Positions 16,271-25,693 of a stretch of DNA of 64,000 nt are shown piece after piece. The position numbers and the translations under genes are program-made. The notes under the pieces are model-generated. The model did not search any database. It was given only the letters and a program-made list of their open reading frames with translations, and was not told the DNA's origin. This DNA is from Mycobacterium sp. GA-1199 (GTDB lineage Bacteria > Actinomycetota > Actinomycetes > Mycobacteriales > Mycobacteriaceae): positions 1 to 64,000 of the forward strand of contig NZ_LQIX01000007.1 in NCBI RefSeq assembly GCF_001500045.1, in the 5' to 3' direction. Positions within the stretch are counted from its first letter, which is position 1. Each line of letters begins with the position of its first letter.

Positions 16271-17032
16271 TCAGAACGACGTGCGCTCCAGCCAACCGTT
16301 CCACACCGCGGCGTCGCCCAGCACTTCGATGCCCAGGTCAGCGGCCGTGCGTCGGCGCGTGATCGCCAGCAGCAGGTCGGCGGCGCTTCCGCGCAGAGCA
16401 GTGTCGGCCTTGCTGTGGTTGTGCGACCACCAGACGCCGTCCTCGTCGTGGACGATGGTCCACTCCCCGGTCGGCCCCAGCCCGTCGTCGGTGGCGTGCA
16501 TGTGGATGCTTCTGCCGTGATCCAGCGCGGGTTGCGCACCGGGGCCGACCATCAGTTCGACCCATTCGCTGATCGCGTCGGCGCCCAGCTCGGGCGGTGG
16601 GTCGTATTCGGCCCCAACGGCCAGCGCCGCATCCGCGTGGTGGACGGTGACCTCGTGTAGCCGGCGGCGGATCCACCAACCCGCAGGGCGCGGGCCGCGG
16701 AAGGTCCACACCCGGGTCGCCGCCCCTGCCCGCTCGACCGCATCAACCACCAGTTGCGCGCCCTCGTTGAGCCAGTCGATCGCCCCGTCGGGGTCGTCGG
16801 GTGGTTTGCCGTCGCGCACCTCGCGCGGATCCAGCGCCGACATCCGGCGTTCGGCGATGATCTGTGCCGCCCACCGGTTACCACGACCGACGTGGCGGAA
16901 CAGTTGTTTGAGCGTCCAGTCGGGACAGGTCGTCACCGGCGTCGAGGGGTCTGCACTGCGGATCAGTTCCCCGAATTCGCGGGTCTGGTCGAGCAGCGCG
17001 GCTCGGAAATCCACGCCCCCGAACGTACTCAA
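16271..17032 (-). CDS. Maleylpyruvate isomerase / DinB-like mycothiol-dependent family protein
   Basis: A 253-residue protein with the N-terminal DinB-like motif region of the mycothiol-dependent maleylpyruvate isomerase family (VTTCPDWTLKQLFRHVGRGNRW...), with H in HVGRG and a later HEVTVHHADA as likely metal ligands. These enzymes use mycothiol as cofactor or substrate; the reaction here is unknown. The start appears to be TTG at 17032, whose TTGA overlaps the TGA stop of the upstream VOC gene by 4 bases. This implies translational coupling. It converges with the plus-strand gene ending at 16212. Confidence 0.75.
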   Translation of the reverse strand: MSTFGGVDFRAALLDQTREFGELIRSADPSTPVTTCPDWTLKQLFRHVGRGNRWAAQIIAERRMSALDPREVRDGKPPDDPDGAIDWLNEGAQLVVDAVERAGAATRVWTFRGPRPAGWWIRRRLHEVTVHHADAALAVGAEYDPPPELGADAISEWVELMVGPGAQPALDHGRSIHMHATDDGLGPTGEWTIVHDEDGVWWSHNHSKADTALRGSAADLLLAITRRRTAADLGIEVLGDAAVWNGWLERTSF

Positions 17033-17382
17033 TACTCGACGCGGAAACCCCCGATAATGCCGATCTCGTTGCCGTCGGGATCTTCGATCTTCGACAGCCG
17101 CACACCCTTACTGGCCGCGACGATTTCGTCGGGATCGAGGCCGCGCTCACGCAGTTCAACGAGGTGGCGCTCCAGGTCGTCGACGGCGAAGTTGAGCAGA
17201 CCGCTTCCGGCGCGCGCCGGATCGCTGAACACCTGCACCCAGGCGCCGGGGCGCACCTGCCACTCCACCAGCGTGGGCATCGGGTTGTTGTCGGGCGGGG
17301 GGCCGAACAACTCGGCGTACCACCGGCCGCTGGCCTCGACGTCAGTCACGGGCACGACCGCGAGCACATGGTCAACCGACAT
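17029..17382 (-). CDS. VOC (glyoxalase/bleomycin-resistance) family protein
   Basis: A 117-residue single-domain VOC protein. It has the typical start (DHVLAVVPVTDVEASGRWYAELFG) and a C-terminal KIEDPDGNEIGIIGGF that supplies a glutamate metal ligand. Two such modules normally pair, so a dimer is expected. Substrate unknown. It overlaps the downstream maleylpyruvate-isomerase-like gene by 4 bases, so the two probably act together, perhaps in thiol-linked detoxification (inference). Confidence 0.8.
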   Translation of the reverse strand: MSVDHVLAVVPVTDVEASGRWYAELFGPPPDNNPMPTLVEWQVRPGAWVQVFSDPARAGSGLLNFAVDDLERHLVELRERGLDPDEIVAASKGVRLSKIEDPDGNEIGIIGGFRVEY

Positions 17383-17415
17383 GAATCCCTCCGTTCCTCG
17401 AAGGGGTAGACCCTG

Positions 17416-18762
17416 TCAGGCCGGTGAACTAATCGTCGAGCGGGCGGTGCCCAGGGCGATCGGCAGCGACGCCCACCCCCGCAACACCCGCGTCTCGCGC
17501 CTGCTGCCCTCACCTGCCAGTCGCGCGCCGGGGAAACGCTCGAAGAACGCCCGCAGCCCGACCTCGCCCTCAGCGCGGGCCAGGGCAGATCCGAGGCAGA
17601 AATGCCTGCCACCGGAGAACGACAGGTGTCTTCCCGCGTTCTCCCGTTCGAGGTCGAAGCGGTCCGGGTCGTCGAACACGTTGGGGTCGCGGTTGGCGCC
17701 GGCGATGTAGATGAGCACGGCCCTGCCGCGGGGGATCCGATGGCCCGCGATCTCGGTGTGCTTCGTCGCCCTGCGCGCGGTGAGCTGCACCGGCGGGTCC
17801 AGGCGCAGGATCTCCTCGACGGCGGTCGGCCAGAGCTCGGGCCGCTGCGCCAGCGTCTCGAGGTGCTGCGGATTGTCGAGCAGCATCCGGATTCCGTTGC
17901 TCAGCAGGTTGACCGTCGTCTCGAACCCCGCGGCCAGCACGAGGCCGGCGGTAGCCATCAGTTCCTGCTGGTTGAGCCGGGCACCGTCGTCGGACGCCGC
18001 GATCAGCTGGCTCATCAGGTCGTCGCCGGGGTTGCGTCGCAGCGCTTCGAGGTGCCCGGACAGCCATTCGTTGAAGCCGACCACGCTGCGGTACACGGTG
18101 CGGTACTGCGGCCAGGTCAGGCCGATGTCGAGGCTCGCCGCCCCTCGTTCGCCGAACTCCAGGACGCGTGATCTGTCGGCGTCGGGAACGCCGAGGATGT
18201 CGCCGATCACCGCGACCGGTAGCTGGGCGCAGTAGCGGTCGACGATGTCGACCGTGCCGGCTCCCGCGAGTTCGTCGAGCAGAGATTCGGCGGTCTCTTG
18301 CACCCGGTCCCTCAGCGCGGCAACGGCTCTGGGGGTGAACACCGACGACACCAGCTTTCGGTACCGGGTGTGGTCCGGGGGTTCCACCGCCAACATCGAC
18401 GGCGGTTCGAGGGGATGGAGCAGGTCGGTTTTGGTGCGGTTTGCAACCCATTGCACCGGTTTGGGCAGATTGGAGCCGATCGGCAGAACCTCGAAGTCGT
18501 CGCTTCTCAGCAGGTCGTTGGCGATCGCGTGGTCGACGGTGAGGTGCACAATGGCGGCCTCCACCATCGGCCCCCGCGCGCGCAGATCGTCGGCGAACGC
18601 AACCGGGTCGGCTCGAACGGTCGGATCGGCGATCATCCGGCCCTGGGGATCGCCGCGGCGGGCGAGCAGCTTCGAGGCACCGCGCACGAAGCCGTGCACC
18701 GCAAGCCAGCGGATTCGGTGACGGATGGGTCCGCCGTGCCGCGCCGGACGAATCGGTTCCAC
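17416..18762 (-). CDS. Cytochrome P450
   Basis: A 448-residue soluble bacterial-type P450. The I-helix is LVLAAGFETTVNLLSNG, with the oxygen-activating E/T pair. The K-helix ExxR is in VEEILRLDPPVQ, and the heme-thiolate loop is LSFSGGRHFCLGSALAR (Cys near 388). It would hydroxylate a small hydrophobic substrate using ferredoxin and a reductase encoded elsewhere. Subfamily and substrate cannot be decided by eye. It sits 10 bases from the 3' end of udgA on the same strand and 33 bases upstream of the VOC gene. Confidence 0.9.
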   Translation of the reverse strand: MEPIRPARHGGPIRHRIRWLAVHGFVRGASKLLARRGDPQGRMIADPTVRADPVAFADDLRARGPMVEAAIVHLTVDHAIANDLLRSDDFEVLPIGSNLPKPVQWVANRTKTDLLHPLEPPSMLAVEPPDHTRYRKLVSSVFTPRAVAALRDRVQETAESLLDELAGAGTVDIVDRYCAQLPVAVIGDILGVPDADRSRVLEFGERGAASLDIGLTWPQYRTVYRSVVGFNEWLSGHLEALRRNPGDDLMSQLIAASDDGARLNQQELMATAGLVLAAGFETTVNLLSNGIRMLLDNPQHLETLAQRPELWPTAVEEILRLDPPVQLTARRATKHTEIAGHRIPRGRAVLIYIAGANRDPNVFDDPDRFDLERENAGRHLSFSGGRHFCLGSALARAEGEVGLRAFFERFPGARLAGEGSRRETRVLRGWASLPIALGTARSTISSPA

Positions 18763-18772
18763 GCGGCCGAGC

Positions 18773-20110
18773 CTACCGATTCTGAGGCGTCACGCCCCGG
18801 CCCAGGCAGTGGATCTGCCAGCCGGCGTTCGTCCAGCGGTCGATGTCGAGGCAATTGCGGCCGTCGACAACGACTTTCGCGCGTACCACACCGGCGAGGT
18901 CGGCGGGGTCCAATTCGACGAATTCGCGCCATTCGGTGAGCACCAGTACGGCATCGGCCCGTTCACACGCTTCGGCCACCGACGTCGAATAGGTCAGCGT
19001 CGGAAACTGGCGGCGGGAGTTGTCCATCGCCTTCGGGTCGTAGACGTTGACGGTGGCGCCCTTGAGTTGCAGCATTCCGGCGACGTTGAGAGCCGGTGAG
19101 TCGCGCACGTCGTCGGACTCGGGTTTGAACGCGGCCCCGAGTACGGCGATGTTGGCACCGAGCAGCGAACCGCCGCACGCGACGGTTGCCAGTTCCACCA
19201 TCCTGCTGCGCCGCCGCATATTGATGGCGTCCACCTCGCGCAGGAACGTCAGGGCATGGTTGGCGCCGAGTTCACCGGCGCGGGCCATGAACGCGCGGAT
19301 GTCCTTGGGCAGGCAACCGCCTCCGAAACCCAGTCCGGCGTTGAGGAAGCGGCGCCCGATCCGGGGGTCATACCCCAACGCGTCGGCGAGAAGCGTCACG
19401 TCGGCGTCGACCGCCTCGCAGACTTCGGAGATCGCGTTGATGAACGAGATCTTCGTGGCGAGGAACGCGTTGGCCGACACCTTGACCAGCTCGGCGGTTT
19501 GCAGATCGGTGACCAGCAGGGGGACCTGCAGTTCCAGCAGCGGGGCGTACAGTTCGCGGATCGTCGCCTCGGTGGCACACGAATCCGGTTGTACGCCAAG
19601 CACAATCCGATCGGGATGAAGCGTGTCATGCACGGCAAAGCCCTCGCGCAGGAACTCCGGGTTCCAGGCCAACTCGACGTCCACTCCCGTCGGCGCCAAC
19701 GCGCGCGCCCGTACGCCAAGTTCGGCGGCGGTGCCGACCGGCACCGTGGACTTGCCGACGATCACGGCCGACCGGCGCAGCCGCGGAACCAGCATGTCGA
19801 TGACGGCGTGGACATGACGCAGATCGGCGGCGAACTCCCCCTTCTTCTGCGGCGTGCCGACGGCGAGGAAGTGCAGGTCGGCGAACCCGGCCGCAGCGTC
19901 GTAGTCGGTGGTGAACATCAAGCGTCCGGCAGATATGTTGTCGCTCAATACTTTCCGTAGCCCAGGCTCGTAGAACGGGGCTTCGCCCGCTGCGAGTTTG
20001 GCGACCTTGCCGGTATCGACGTCTACGCCGAGCACCTCGTGGCCCAGTTCGGCCATACCCGCCGCGTGGGTGGCTCCCAGATATCCCGTGCCGAAAACGG
20101 TGCACCGCAT
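18773..20110 (-). CDS. udgA: UDP-glucose 6-dehydrogenase
   Basis: A 445-residue UDP-sugar dehydrogenase resembling Rv0322 (UdgA). The N-terminal NAD-binding motif is CTVFGTGYLGATHAAGMAE. Also present are FLAVGTPQKK, WNPEFLREGFAVHDTLHPDR and the catalytic cysteine in LGFGGGCLPKDIRAF (about C266). The C-terminal domain has GAAFKPESDDVRDSPAL. The enzyme oxidises UDP-glucose to UDP-glucuronate, a precursor for envelope glycans and glycolipids. It starts with ATG and is 74 bases downstream of the DUF7159-type gene on the same strand. Confidence 0.9.
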   Translation of the reverse strand: MRCTVFGTGYLGATHAAGMAELGHEVLGVDVDTGKVAKLAAGEAPFYEPGLRKVLSDNISAGRLMFTTDYDAAAGFADLHFLAVGTPQKKGEFAADLRHVHAVIDMLVPRLRRSAVIVGKSTVPVGTAAELGVRARALAPTGVDVELAWNPEFLREGFAVHDTLHPDRIVLGVQPDSCATEATIRELYAPLLELQVPLLVTDLQTAELVKVSANAFLATKISFINAISEVCEAVDADVTLLADALGYDPRIGRRFLNAGLGFGGGCLPKDIRAFMARAGELGANHALTFLREVDAINMRRRSRMVELATVACGGSLLGANIAVLGAAFKPESDDVRDSPALNVAGMLQLKGATVNVYDPKAMDNSRRQFPTLTYSTSVAEACERADAVLVLTEWREFVELDPADLAGVVRAKVVVDGRNCLDIDRWTNAGWQIHCLGRGVTPQNR

Positions 20111-20184
20111 ACCGCCTTGATATGCAGCTCCGATGAGCTAATCGCTACGCGACACCGATCACACGGCCAACGGCGGGTTACGAG

Positions 20185-21786
20185 CTAGCGGCAGAGCCCC
20201 AGGAAGCAGTTCGATCCACCGCGGCTGGATCCGTCGGAGCCCGGCCCGCGGGACGATCCGCTGTCACTGTCGCCGCTGCCGGGGTACTGACCCGCGTTGC
20301 TACCGGGGTAATCGTCCGACCCGCCGTAAAAACCACCGGTCCCGTTTTGCCACGGCGGCGTCCATTTCGGCGGCTTCTGTGGCTTCTGTGGCTTCTGCGG
20401 TTTCGGCGGCTTCCATTTCGGAGGCGACGGCGACCATGGCGGATTCCATGTGTTTTGCGGCGGGTAGTAATAGGGCGGCGGTGCGATCACCGGCGGCACG
20501 TACACCGGAGCGGGTGCCGGAGCCACCGGAACCGGGGCCGGAGCGACCGGCGCGGGAGCCACGGGTGCCGGTGCAGGCGGCGGTGCCGCGGGCGGAGGAG
20601 CGGGCGGCGGGGCTTGCGGCGGCGGTGGTGGCGCCTCGACATAGACGGTCCGCGGCGGCGCCTGCGGAGCAGGCTGCTGCTGGACGACGGGAACGGGAGC
20701 CTTGATGGTCTCCGCCTTCGGGGGAGGCGGGGGCGCCTGAACCGGCTGCGCCTGTTCGGTCGGCGGAGGCGGTGGGGCGGGCGCAATGCTGCTGGGCACG
20801 ATCGCGCTCTGTCCCGGGCTCGGCCGCTGGTCGGCCGTCGGCCGGATACTGACCGCGAGCGAGATCACGAGCGCGACAACGCCGACCACGAAGATCGACG
20901 CCATCGCGCTACCGACGAGCAGGAACGGCTTGCGGTCCTCGTTGGCCGCGGCTGACAAGTCGGTCCGCGACGCGTAGTCGCCGACGAAGGCGCCGTCACC
21001 ACCAGCGGGCGCCAGTTGGGTTTCCGCGCCGGCGAGCCCGGCGTACACCGAACCCGCGGTGGTGCCGTCGGGGTCCTGGGAGTACGCGAGTCCGACGGTC
21101 GAGGCCTCCAACGCGGGCGCGGCCGCGGCGGCCAGCGCCGCACCACGCGCCAGTGCCATCTCCGGCTCGTCGGGGGCGCGCACCGGCAGACTCACCAGAT
21201 GCTCGAGATGGCTCCTCACCGAGCTAACGTCGACGCCCGATCCGACGACGAACATGCCCTGCGGTGCGTTGTCCTGGGCATCGACGGCGGCGGCCATGTC
21301 GGCGAGCACGGCCATCGCGTCCTGGCTGTGCAGGCTGCTGCTGAGAACCTTGACCACGGACCCGTCGTCGGTTTGGACAACCGACAGCGTCGCGGTGTCG
21401 CGGTCGATGAACAGCAGGGCGGTGGTGTCATATCCGACCGCCCGCCCGACGGCCTGGGCGAGTGCGGCCGCTGCGTGCCCGTCGGAGACGAGCATGACGT
21501 CCTCGATATCGCGGGCGGCGAGCGCGTCACGCAGCTGCGCGGCCTCGGCGTGATCGCTCCACGTGACGCCGACGGCCTTCAGATCATGACCACCCGCCTC
21601 GGCGCTCTCCTTGGTGCCAAGCACTGCGTCCACCACCTGGGCGGCGGCACCCGATGTTGCTGAGCCGCCACTTTCGCTGACCTCGATGACGTCGTGGTCG
21701 ACGGTGGCTCCGTCGGCCATCTCGCCCTCGACCAGCACCATGCGGACCGTCGCAGGTGTCATCGACACACCCAGAACGATGTCCAC
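20185..21786 (-). CDS. DUF7159-type ASKHA-like membrane-anchored protein with Pro-rich tail
   Basis: A 533-residue protein from a GTG at 21786 preceded by GGAGGGG. An earlier ATG at 21840 lacks such support. The N-terminal ~270 residues (VDIVLGVSMTPATVRMVLVE..., later ALLFIDRDTATLSVV and MALARGAALAAAAAP) form an actin-like repeat pattern, as in the mycobacterial DUF7159 family. One membrane helix follows (about 286-312). The last ~220 residues are Pro/Ala-rich, with a KPQKPQKPQK tandem and a Gly/Ser-rich end. The layout matches the gene at 51234 and the Hsp70-like proteins. Function unknown. Confidence 0.75.
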   Translation of the reverse strand: MDIVLGVSMTPATVRMVLVEGEMADGATVDHDVIEVSESGGSATSGAAAQVVDAVLGTKESAEAGGHDLKAVGVTWSDHAEAAQLRDALAARDIEDVMLVSDGHAAAALAQAVGRAVGYDTTALLFIDRDTATLSVVQTDDGSVVKVLSSSLHSQDAMAVLADMAAAVDAQDNAPQGMFVVGSGVDVSSVRSHLEHLVSLPVRAPDEPEMALARGAALAAAAAPALEASTVGLAYSQDPDGTTAGSVYAGLAGAETQLAPAGGDGAFVGDYASRTDLSAAANEDRKPFLLVGSAMASIFVVGVVALVISLAVSIRPTADQRPSPGQSAIVPSSIAPAPPPPPTEQAQPVQAPPPPPKAETIKAPVPVVQQQPAPQAPPRTVYVEAPPPPPQAPPPAPPPAAPPPAPAPVAPAPVAPAPVPVAPAPAPVYVPPVIAPPPYYYPPQNTWNPPWSPSPPKWKPPKPQKPQKPQKPPKWTPPWQNGTGGFYGGSDDYPGSNAGQYPGSGDSDSGSSRGPGSDGSSRGGSNCFLGLCR

Positions 21787-21976
21787 TGCCCCTCCAAAAC
21801 GTTTGCTACCAGCCTGGATCGCCGATCGGCATCTCGCCAAGCACAGGTCGGCGACTAGTAACTCATCGCCGTGAGCAGCACAGGTGTTACGCCTCCACCG
21901 ACATTTGCTGGGGTCGATGCTGCCGACGTTGGTATCTCGACCCTACTCGTATCAACGGGCGTCCGTGCCGAGCGGA

Positions 21977-22549
21977 TCAACTCGACTTGATGAAGTTCTG
22001 GTACGACCGCGACGGGGTCGGGCCACGCTGACCCTGATACTTCGAACCGACCCGCGCGCTGCCGTAGGGGTGCTCGGCGGGGCTGGTCAGCCGCAGCAGG
22101 CACAGCTGGCCGATCTTCATTCCCGGCCACAGCGTGATCGGCAGATTCGCGACGTTCGACAACTCGAGGGTGATGTGCCCGGAGAACCCGGGGTCGATGA
22201 ACCCCGCAGTGGAGTGCGTCAACAGGCCCAGACGACCCAGAGAGGATTTGCCTTCCAAGCGGCCCGCCAGATCGTCGGGCAGGGTGCACAGTTCCAACGT
22301 CGAGCCGAGCACGAACTCGCCGGGGTGCAGCACGAACGGCTCACCGGGATCGGCTTGGACCAGCGTCGTCAGCTCGTCCTGCTGCTTGGCCGGGTCGATG
22401 TGGGTGTAGCGCGTGTTGTTGAAGACGCGGAACAGGTTGTCGAGGCGGACGTCGATGCTGGACGGCTGAACCAGGGAGTCGTCGAAGGGATCGAGCCCCA
22501 GTCGCTCGGCAGCGATCTCGGCGCGGATGTCGCGGTCGGAGAGCAGCAC
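21977..22549 (-). CDS. dcd: dCTP deaminase (bifunctional dCTP deaminase/dUTPase type)
   Basis: A 190-residue protein matching Rv0321 in length and motifs: [38 protein letters not shown] and [14 protein letters not shown]. The family deaminates dCTP; the mycobacterial enzyme also hydrolyses dUTP to dUMP, supplying thymidylate precursors. The start is GTG at 22549 ([12 protein letters not shown]). It is divergent from the tRNA-Gly gene that starts 45 bases away. The 190 bases between its stop and the DUF7159-type gene show no further gene. Confidence 0.95.
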   Translation of the reverse strand: MLLSDRDIRAEIAAERLGLDPFDDSLVQPSSIDVRLDNLFRVFNNTRYTHIDPAKQQDELTTLVQADPGEPFVLHPGEFVLGSTLELCTLPDDLAGRLEGKSSLGRLGLLTHSTAGFIDPGFSGHITLELSNVANLPITLWPGMKIGQLCLLRLTSPAEHPYGSARVGSKYQGQRGPTPSRSYQNFIKSS

Positions 22550-22594
22550 CCGACGAGCCTAGCGGCTCGGATGTTAGCCTTCGTGCTCAAACAA

Positions 22595-22668
22595 GCCGGT
22601 GTAGTTCAATGGCAGAACATCAGCTTCCCAAGCTGAGAACGCGGGTTCGATTCCCGTCACCGGCTCCA
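22595..22668 (+). tRNA. tRNA-Gly (anticodon CCC)
   Basis: A full cloverleaf. The acceptor stem is GCCGGTG (22595-22601) with CACCGGC (22658-22664). The anticodon stem is TCAGC/GCTGA around loop TTCCCAA, giving anticodon CCC (22627-22629). The T arm has GGGTTCGATTCCC. The 3' CCA (22666-22668) is encoded. It lies beside dcd, as I recall for a tRNA-Gly in M. tuberculosis. The ~250 bases between it and the next gene show nothing else clear. Confidence 0.95.
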
Positions 22669-22920
22669 CGAACCCACACTCGGCGGCATAGTCGCGTCTG
22701 CCAATCCCCATTCAATCTGAACTATTGAGTGTGACGGGGAACCAATTACTTCCAAACCGTTTGCCGAACGCCGCGGCGGGAACAGACGTCCGGGGGGCCG
22801 TTCGAAACGGTGCCGACCGCGAATGTTCGCGGTGAGGCGCTATCAGGATTGCCCGCGATTCCCGCCCACAAGAAATACGCGGGGCACCGAATATGGCACC
22901 GATGTAGGAGTCGCCTAATC

Positions 22921-24171
22921 GTGCAGGCCAATCTCGTCGCTCGCCCCGTCTCTCCAGCGGTCCGTGTGGTGGGGCCAGTCGTCTTGGTTGTTGGGTTGGC
23001 GTTGTACGTGGCCGCATATCTTCGGTGGCCCAGCCTGGCCAGCCAGGTGGACCTGCAGGTCTACCGGTTCGGAGCACTGCGCGTCTGGGATGGCCAAGAC
23101 CTGTATTCGGCGGGGATGACCGGAAATCCGAACACGATGCTCTTCGCCTACACGCCGTTCGCCGCTCTTTGCTTTCTCCCACTGATCGGCTTGAGCCAGC
23201 CTGCCGTTCTCGCCGTTGGCCTTCTGCTGAACGTGGCCGCCGTGGGTTACATCGTCCACCGGATGCTCAGTGCTGCAGGAATCACGACCGGAACCGGTTT
23301 GTGGGGGTTGACGGCGCTTTTGACGGCTCCGATCATCTGGCTCGAGCCTGTCCGTCTTTCGCTGCAGCTCGGCCAGATCAATTTGCTCATCATGGCTATC
23401 GTCCTCGCCGATGTGCTGACGCAACCGCCCCGCAGGTGGACCGGAGTAGGTATCGGGATCGCCGCCGGGATCAAACTGACACCCGCGCTCTTCATCGTCT
23501 TCCTCGTCGCAACCGGGCGGCGTCGCGAGGCAGTCATCGCTGGCTTGACCTTCGTCGCGACCGTTGCAGTCGGGTTCGTAGCACTACCGGCCGATTCGAA
23601 CGAGTTCTGGCTGCAGGGGCGGTTTCAGGATGTACGACGGATCTCCAGTGACCCCCTGGCGAATACCAGCCTGACCGGACTCCTCGCGCGCCTTGACTGG
23701 GCGACGCGGTGGGAGAGCGCGGCCGGAGTCATACTCGCGATCTTCGCCATCGCAATCGCCGCGGCGGCGTGGCGCCGAGGTCATTTGCTCTTGGGCATCG
23801 CCATCGCGGGGATGACCTCGGCCGCCGTGTCGCCATTCAGCTGGAGCCACCACTGGGTGTGGTTCGCGCCGCTCCTTGTCCACCTTGGGGTTCTCGGCTT
23901 CGTGCATCGCTCGCGCGTCGCGGCGCTGGCCATGTGGACGCTCGCTGCGACCTTCGGGGGGTGGTTCATCGCATCGAGGAGCTCGCCTCCACAGGCAGGC
24001 TTGATGTCCTTGCGCCACCCGGGAACGTGGGATCAGCTTCTTCCGGCGGCCTATCTTTTCGCGCTTTGTATCGTGCTCATCTGCAGCGTGTACACGATCT
24101 GGCGGGGACGACAGCACCTGGCGGCCTCAACGATCGGCATTGACGGAAGAGCGGGACACGCTGTCGGTTAA
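22921..24171 (+). CDS. GT87-type polyprenol-phosphate-dependent mannosyltransferase-like membrane protein
   Basis: A 416-residue multi-pass membrane protein. The first extracytoplasmic loop contains QVDLQVYRFGALRVWDGQDLY, with the conserved acidic residue of GT-C enzymes of the GT87/DUF2029 group (PimE-like). About nine to ten further helices follow, with LEPVRLSLQLGQINLLIM, GIAAGIKLTPALFIVFL and SPFSWSHHWVWF, all typical of this family. These enzymes add alpha-1,2-linked mannose or similar sugars from polyprenyl-phosphate donors outside the membrane. The GTG at 22921 is preferred (GGAG about 10 bases upstream) over the longer frame from 22810, whose extra N-terminus looks non-coding. Confidence 0.85.
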   Translation: MQANLVARPVSPAVRVVGPVVLVVGLALYVAAYLRWPSLASQVDLQVYRFGALRVWDGQDLYSAGMTGNPNTMLFAYTPFAALCFLPLIGLSQPAVLAVGLLLNVAAVGYIVHRMLSAAGITTGTGLWGLTALLTAPIIWLEPVRLSLQLGQINLLIMAIVLADVLTQPPRRWTGVGIGIAAGIKLTPALFIVFLVATGRRREAVIAGLTFVATVAVGFVALPADSNEFWLQGRFQDVRRISSDPLANTSLTGLLARLDWATRWESAAGVILAIFAIAIAAAAWRRGHLLLGIAIAGMTSAAVSPFSWSHHWVWFAPLLVHLGVLGFVHRSRVAALAMWTLAATFGGWFIASRSSPPQAGLMSLRHPGTWDQLLPAAYLFALCIVLICSVYTIWRGRQHLAASTIGIDGRAGHAVG

Positions 24172-24296
24172 ATGCGAGCCCAGGAGCGTTGATCGGCTGA
24201 CGGACGGTTGGCAGCCCGCTACCGCGGGTAATGCATCCCCCGGGCGGCGGCGACTCGCGCGCTGTCAGTAAAACGCCGAGGGGGGCCGTCACACCC

Positions 24297-25637
24297 ATGG
24301 ACAACTCATTCACGCCAGTCAAAGAAGCAAATCCGCCGCACCAAGAGATGCGCCGCGGCGAACCTCCGCTCTCACCGGATGACGACCCGTTCTATCGAGC
24401 ACCGCAAGGTTACGAGCACGCGGACCCGGGCACGGTGTTGCGATCACGCGACGTGGAGATCGGATTTCTCGGTCTCGTCAGCCAACGAGTGAAAGCCACC
24501 CAGTTGCTGTACCGCACGACGAATCTGCACGAAGAACCGGAAGTCGCCGTGACGACGGTGCTTGTCCCGTCACAGCGGGAGTCGGGCGTCGCTTGTCCGG
24601 TTCTCTCGTACCAGTGCGCGATCGACGCTGTCGCGTCGCGCTGTTTCCCCTCGTTCGCCATGAGGCGAGGCGCGCGACCGATCGGTGCGTTCGTCCAAGC
24701 CGAATACTTGTTGGTGGTCGCCGCGCTGGCCGAAGGCTGGGCGGTTTGCGTACCGGACCACGAAGGCTGTCACGGCATGTGGGGTGCTCCCGTCGAACCC
24801 GGCTACCGGATTCTGGACGGCTTGCGTGCCGCGATGCGGTGCGAGCGCCTGGAATTGGCCCCGTCCGCACCAGTGGGTCTCTGGGGTTATTCGGGGGGCG
24901 GCTTGGCTTCGGCGTGGGCGGCCGAGCTGTGTGAGCGATATGCACCGGAGCTCAATATCGTTGGCGCCGTGCTGGGTTCACCTGTCGGCGATCCGGGGAG
25001 TGTGGCGCGCCGCCTCAACGGCAGTTTCTTCGCCGGCTTGGCCGCGCTGATGATCTCCGCATTGATCCAGGTCTTCCCGGGCGCGCAAAATGTCGTCAAC
25101 GAGCACGCAACCGACGAGGGCAAGGCCTTGCTCGAAAAGCTGCAGACAATGACGACAGCGCAGGCCGTCTGGCAGTTGCGCAATGTCGACATCGGGTCGT
25201 ATGTCGACATGACGGCCGACGAGTTGTGGGACCTGCCCGACGTGCGCCACATCTTCGACGAGACCAAGCTCGGCAAGTCCAGGCCCAAGCCCGCCGTGCT
25301 CGTCGTCCAGGCGGTGCACGACGGGATCATCAGCGTCGACGACGTCGATGCCTTGGTGGCCGAGTATGAACGCATGGGTGCCGCGGTCACCTACCACCGC
25401 GATCGATTCTGCGGTCACCTGCTCTTGCACCCGCTGTCGGCGCCCATGACGCTGAGGTGGCTGCGCGATCGCTTCACCGACCGGCCGGTCGACGAACACA
25501 GGACGCGCACCGTGTGGCCGACCTTGTTCAACCCGTCGACGTACTTGGGCATGGCCAAGTTGGGCATCATCACCGCAAAGGTTGCCCTCGGACGCTCCGT
25601 CGAACGCCAACCGCTGTCGACGACGGATGCTCAGTAA
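24297..25637 (+). CDS. Lipase-family alpha/beta hydrolase (secretory lipase/LIP type)
   Basis: A 446-residue alpha/beta hydrolase. The nucleophile elbow is [14 protein letters not shown] (Ser near 200). [28 protein letters not shown] precedes it. The likely Asp is in [19 protein letters not shown] and the His in [12 protein letters not shown], as in LIP/triacylglycerol-lipase-like proteins. There is no convincing signal peptide from ATG 24297. The frame is open from 24231, but that extension is Gly/Arg-rich with no ribosome site. Likely acts on esters or lipids; substrate unknown. It is followed 56 bases later by the lipoprotein gene. Confidence 0.8.
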   Translation: MDNSFTPVKEANPPHQEMRRGEPPLSPDDDPFYRAPQGYEHADPGTVLRSRDVEIGFLGLVSQRVKATQLLYRTTNLHEEPEVAVTTVLVPSQRESGVACPVLSYQCAIDAVASRCFPSFAMRRGARPIGAFVQAEYLLVVAALAEGWAVCVPDHEGCHGMWGAPVEPGYRILDGLRAAMRCERLELAPSAPVGLWGYSGGGLASAWAAELCERYAPELNIVGAVLGSPVGDPGSVARRLNGSFFAGLAALMISALIQVFPGAQNVVNEHATDEGKALLEKLQTMTTAQAVWQLRNVDIGSYVDMTADELWDLPDVRHIFDETKLGKSRPKPAVLVVQAVHDGIISVDDVDALVAEYERMGAAVTYHRDRFCGHLLLHPLSAPMTLRWLRDRFTDRPVDEHRTRTVWPTLFNPSTYLGMAKLGIITAKVALGRSVERQPLSTTDAQ

Positions 25638-25693
25638 CCAACGAACCCGGTCCTCGTCGCGTACGGTCAGCGCAACCTACAACGAGGAGACCC

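Noticed and set aside
20380..20410. Short tandem repeat (GGCTTCTGT units)
   Set aside because: It encodes the KPQKPQK segment of the DUF7159-type tail on the minus strand and needs no other explanation.
24231..24296. Longer N-terminus for the lipase-like protein
   Set aside because: The added residues are Gly/Arg-rich and have no ribosome site; ATG 24297 fits the homologous start better.
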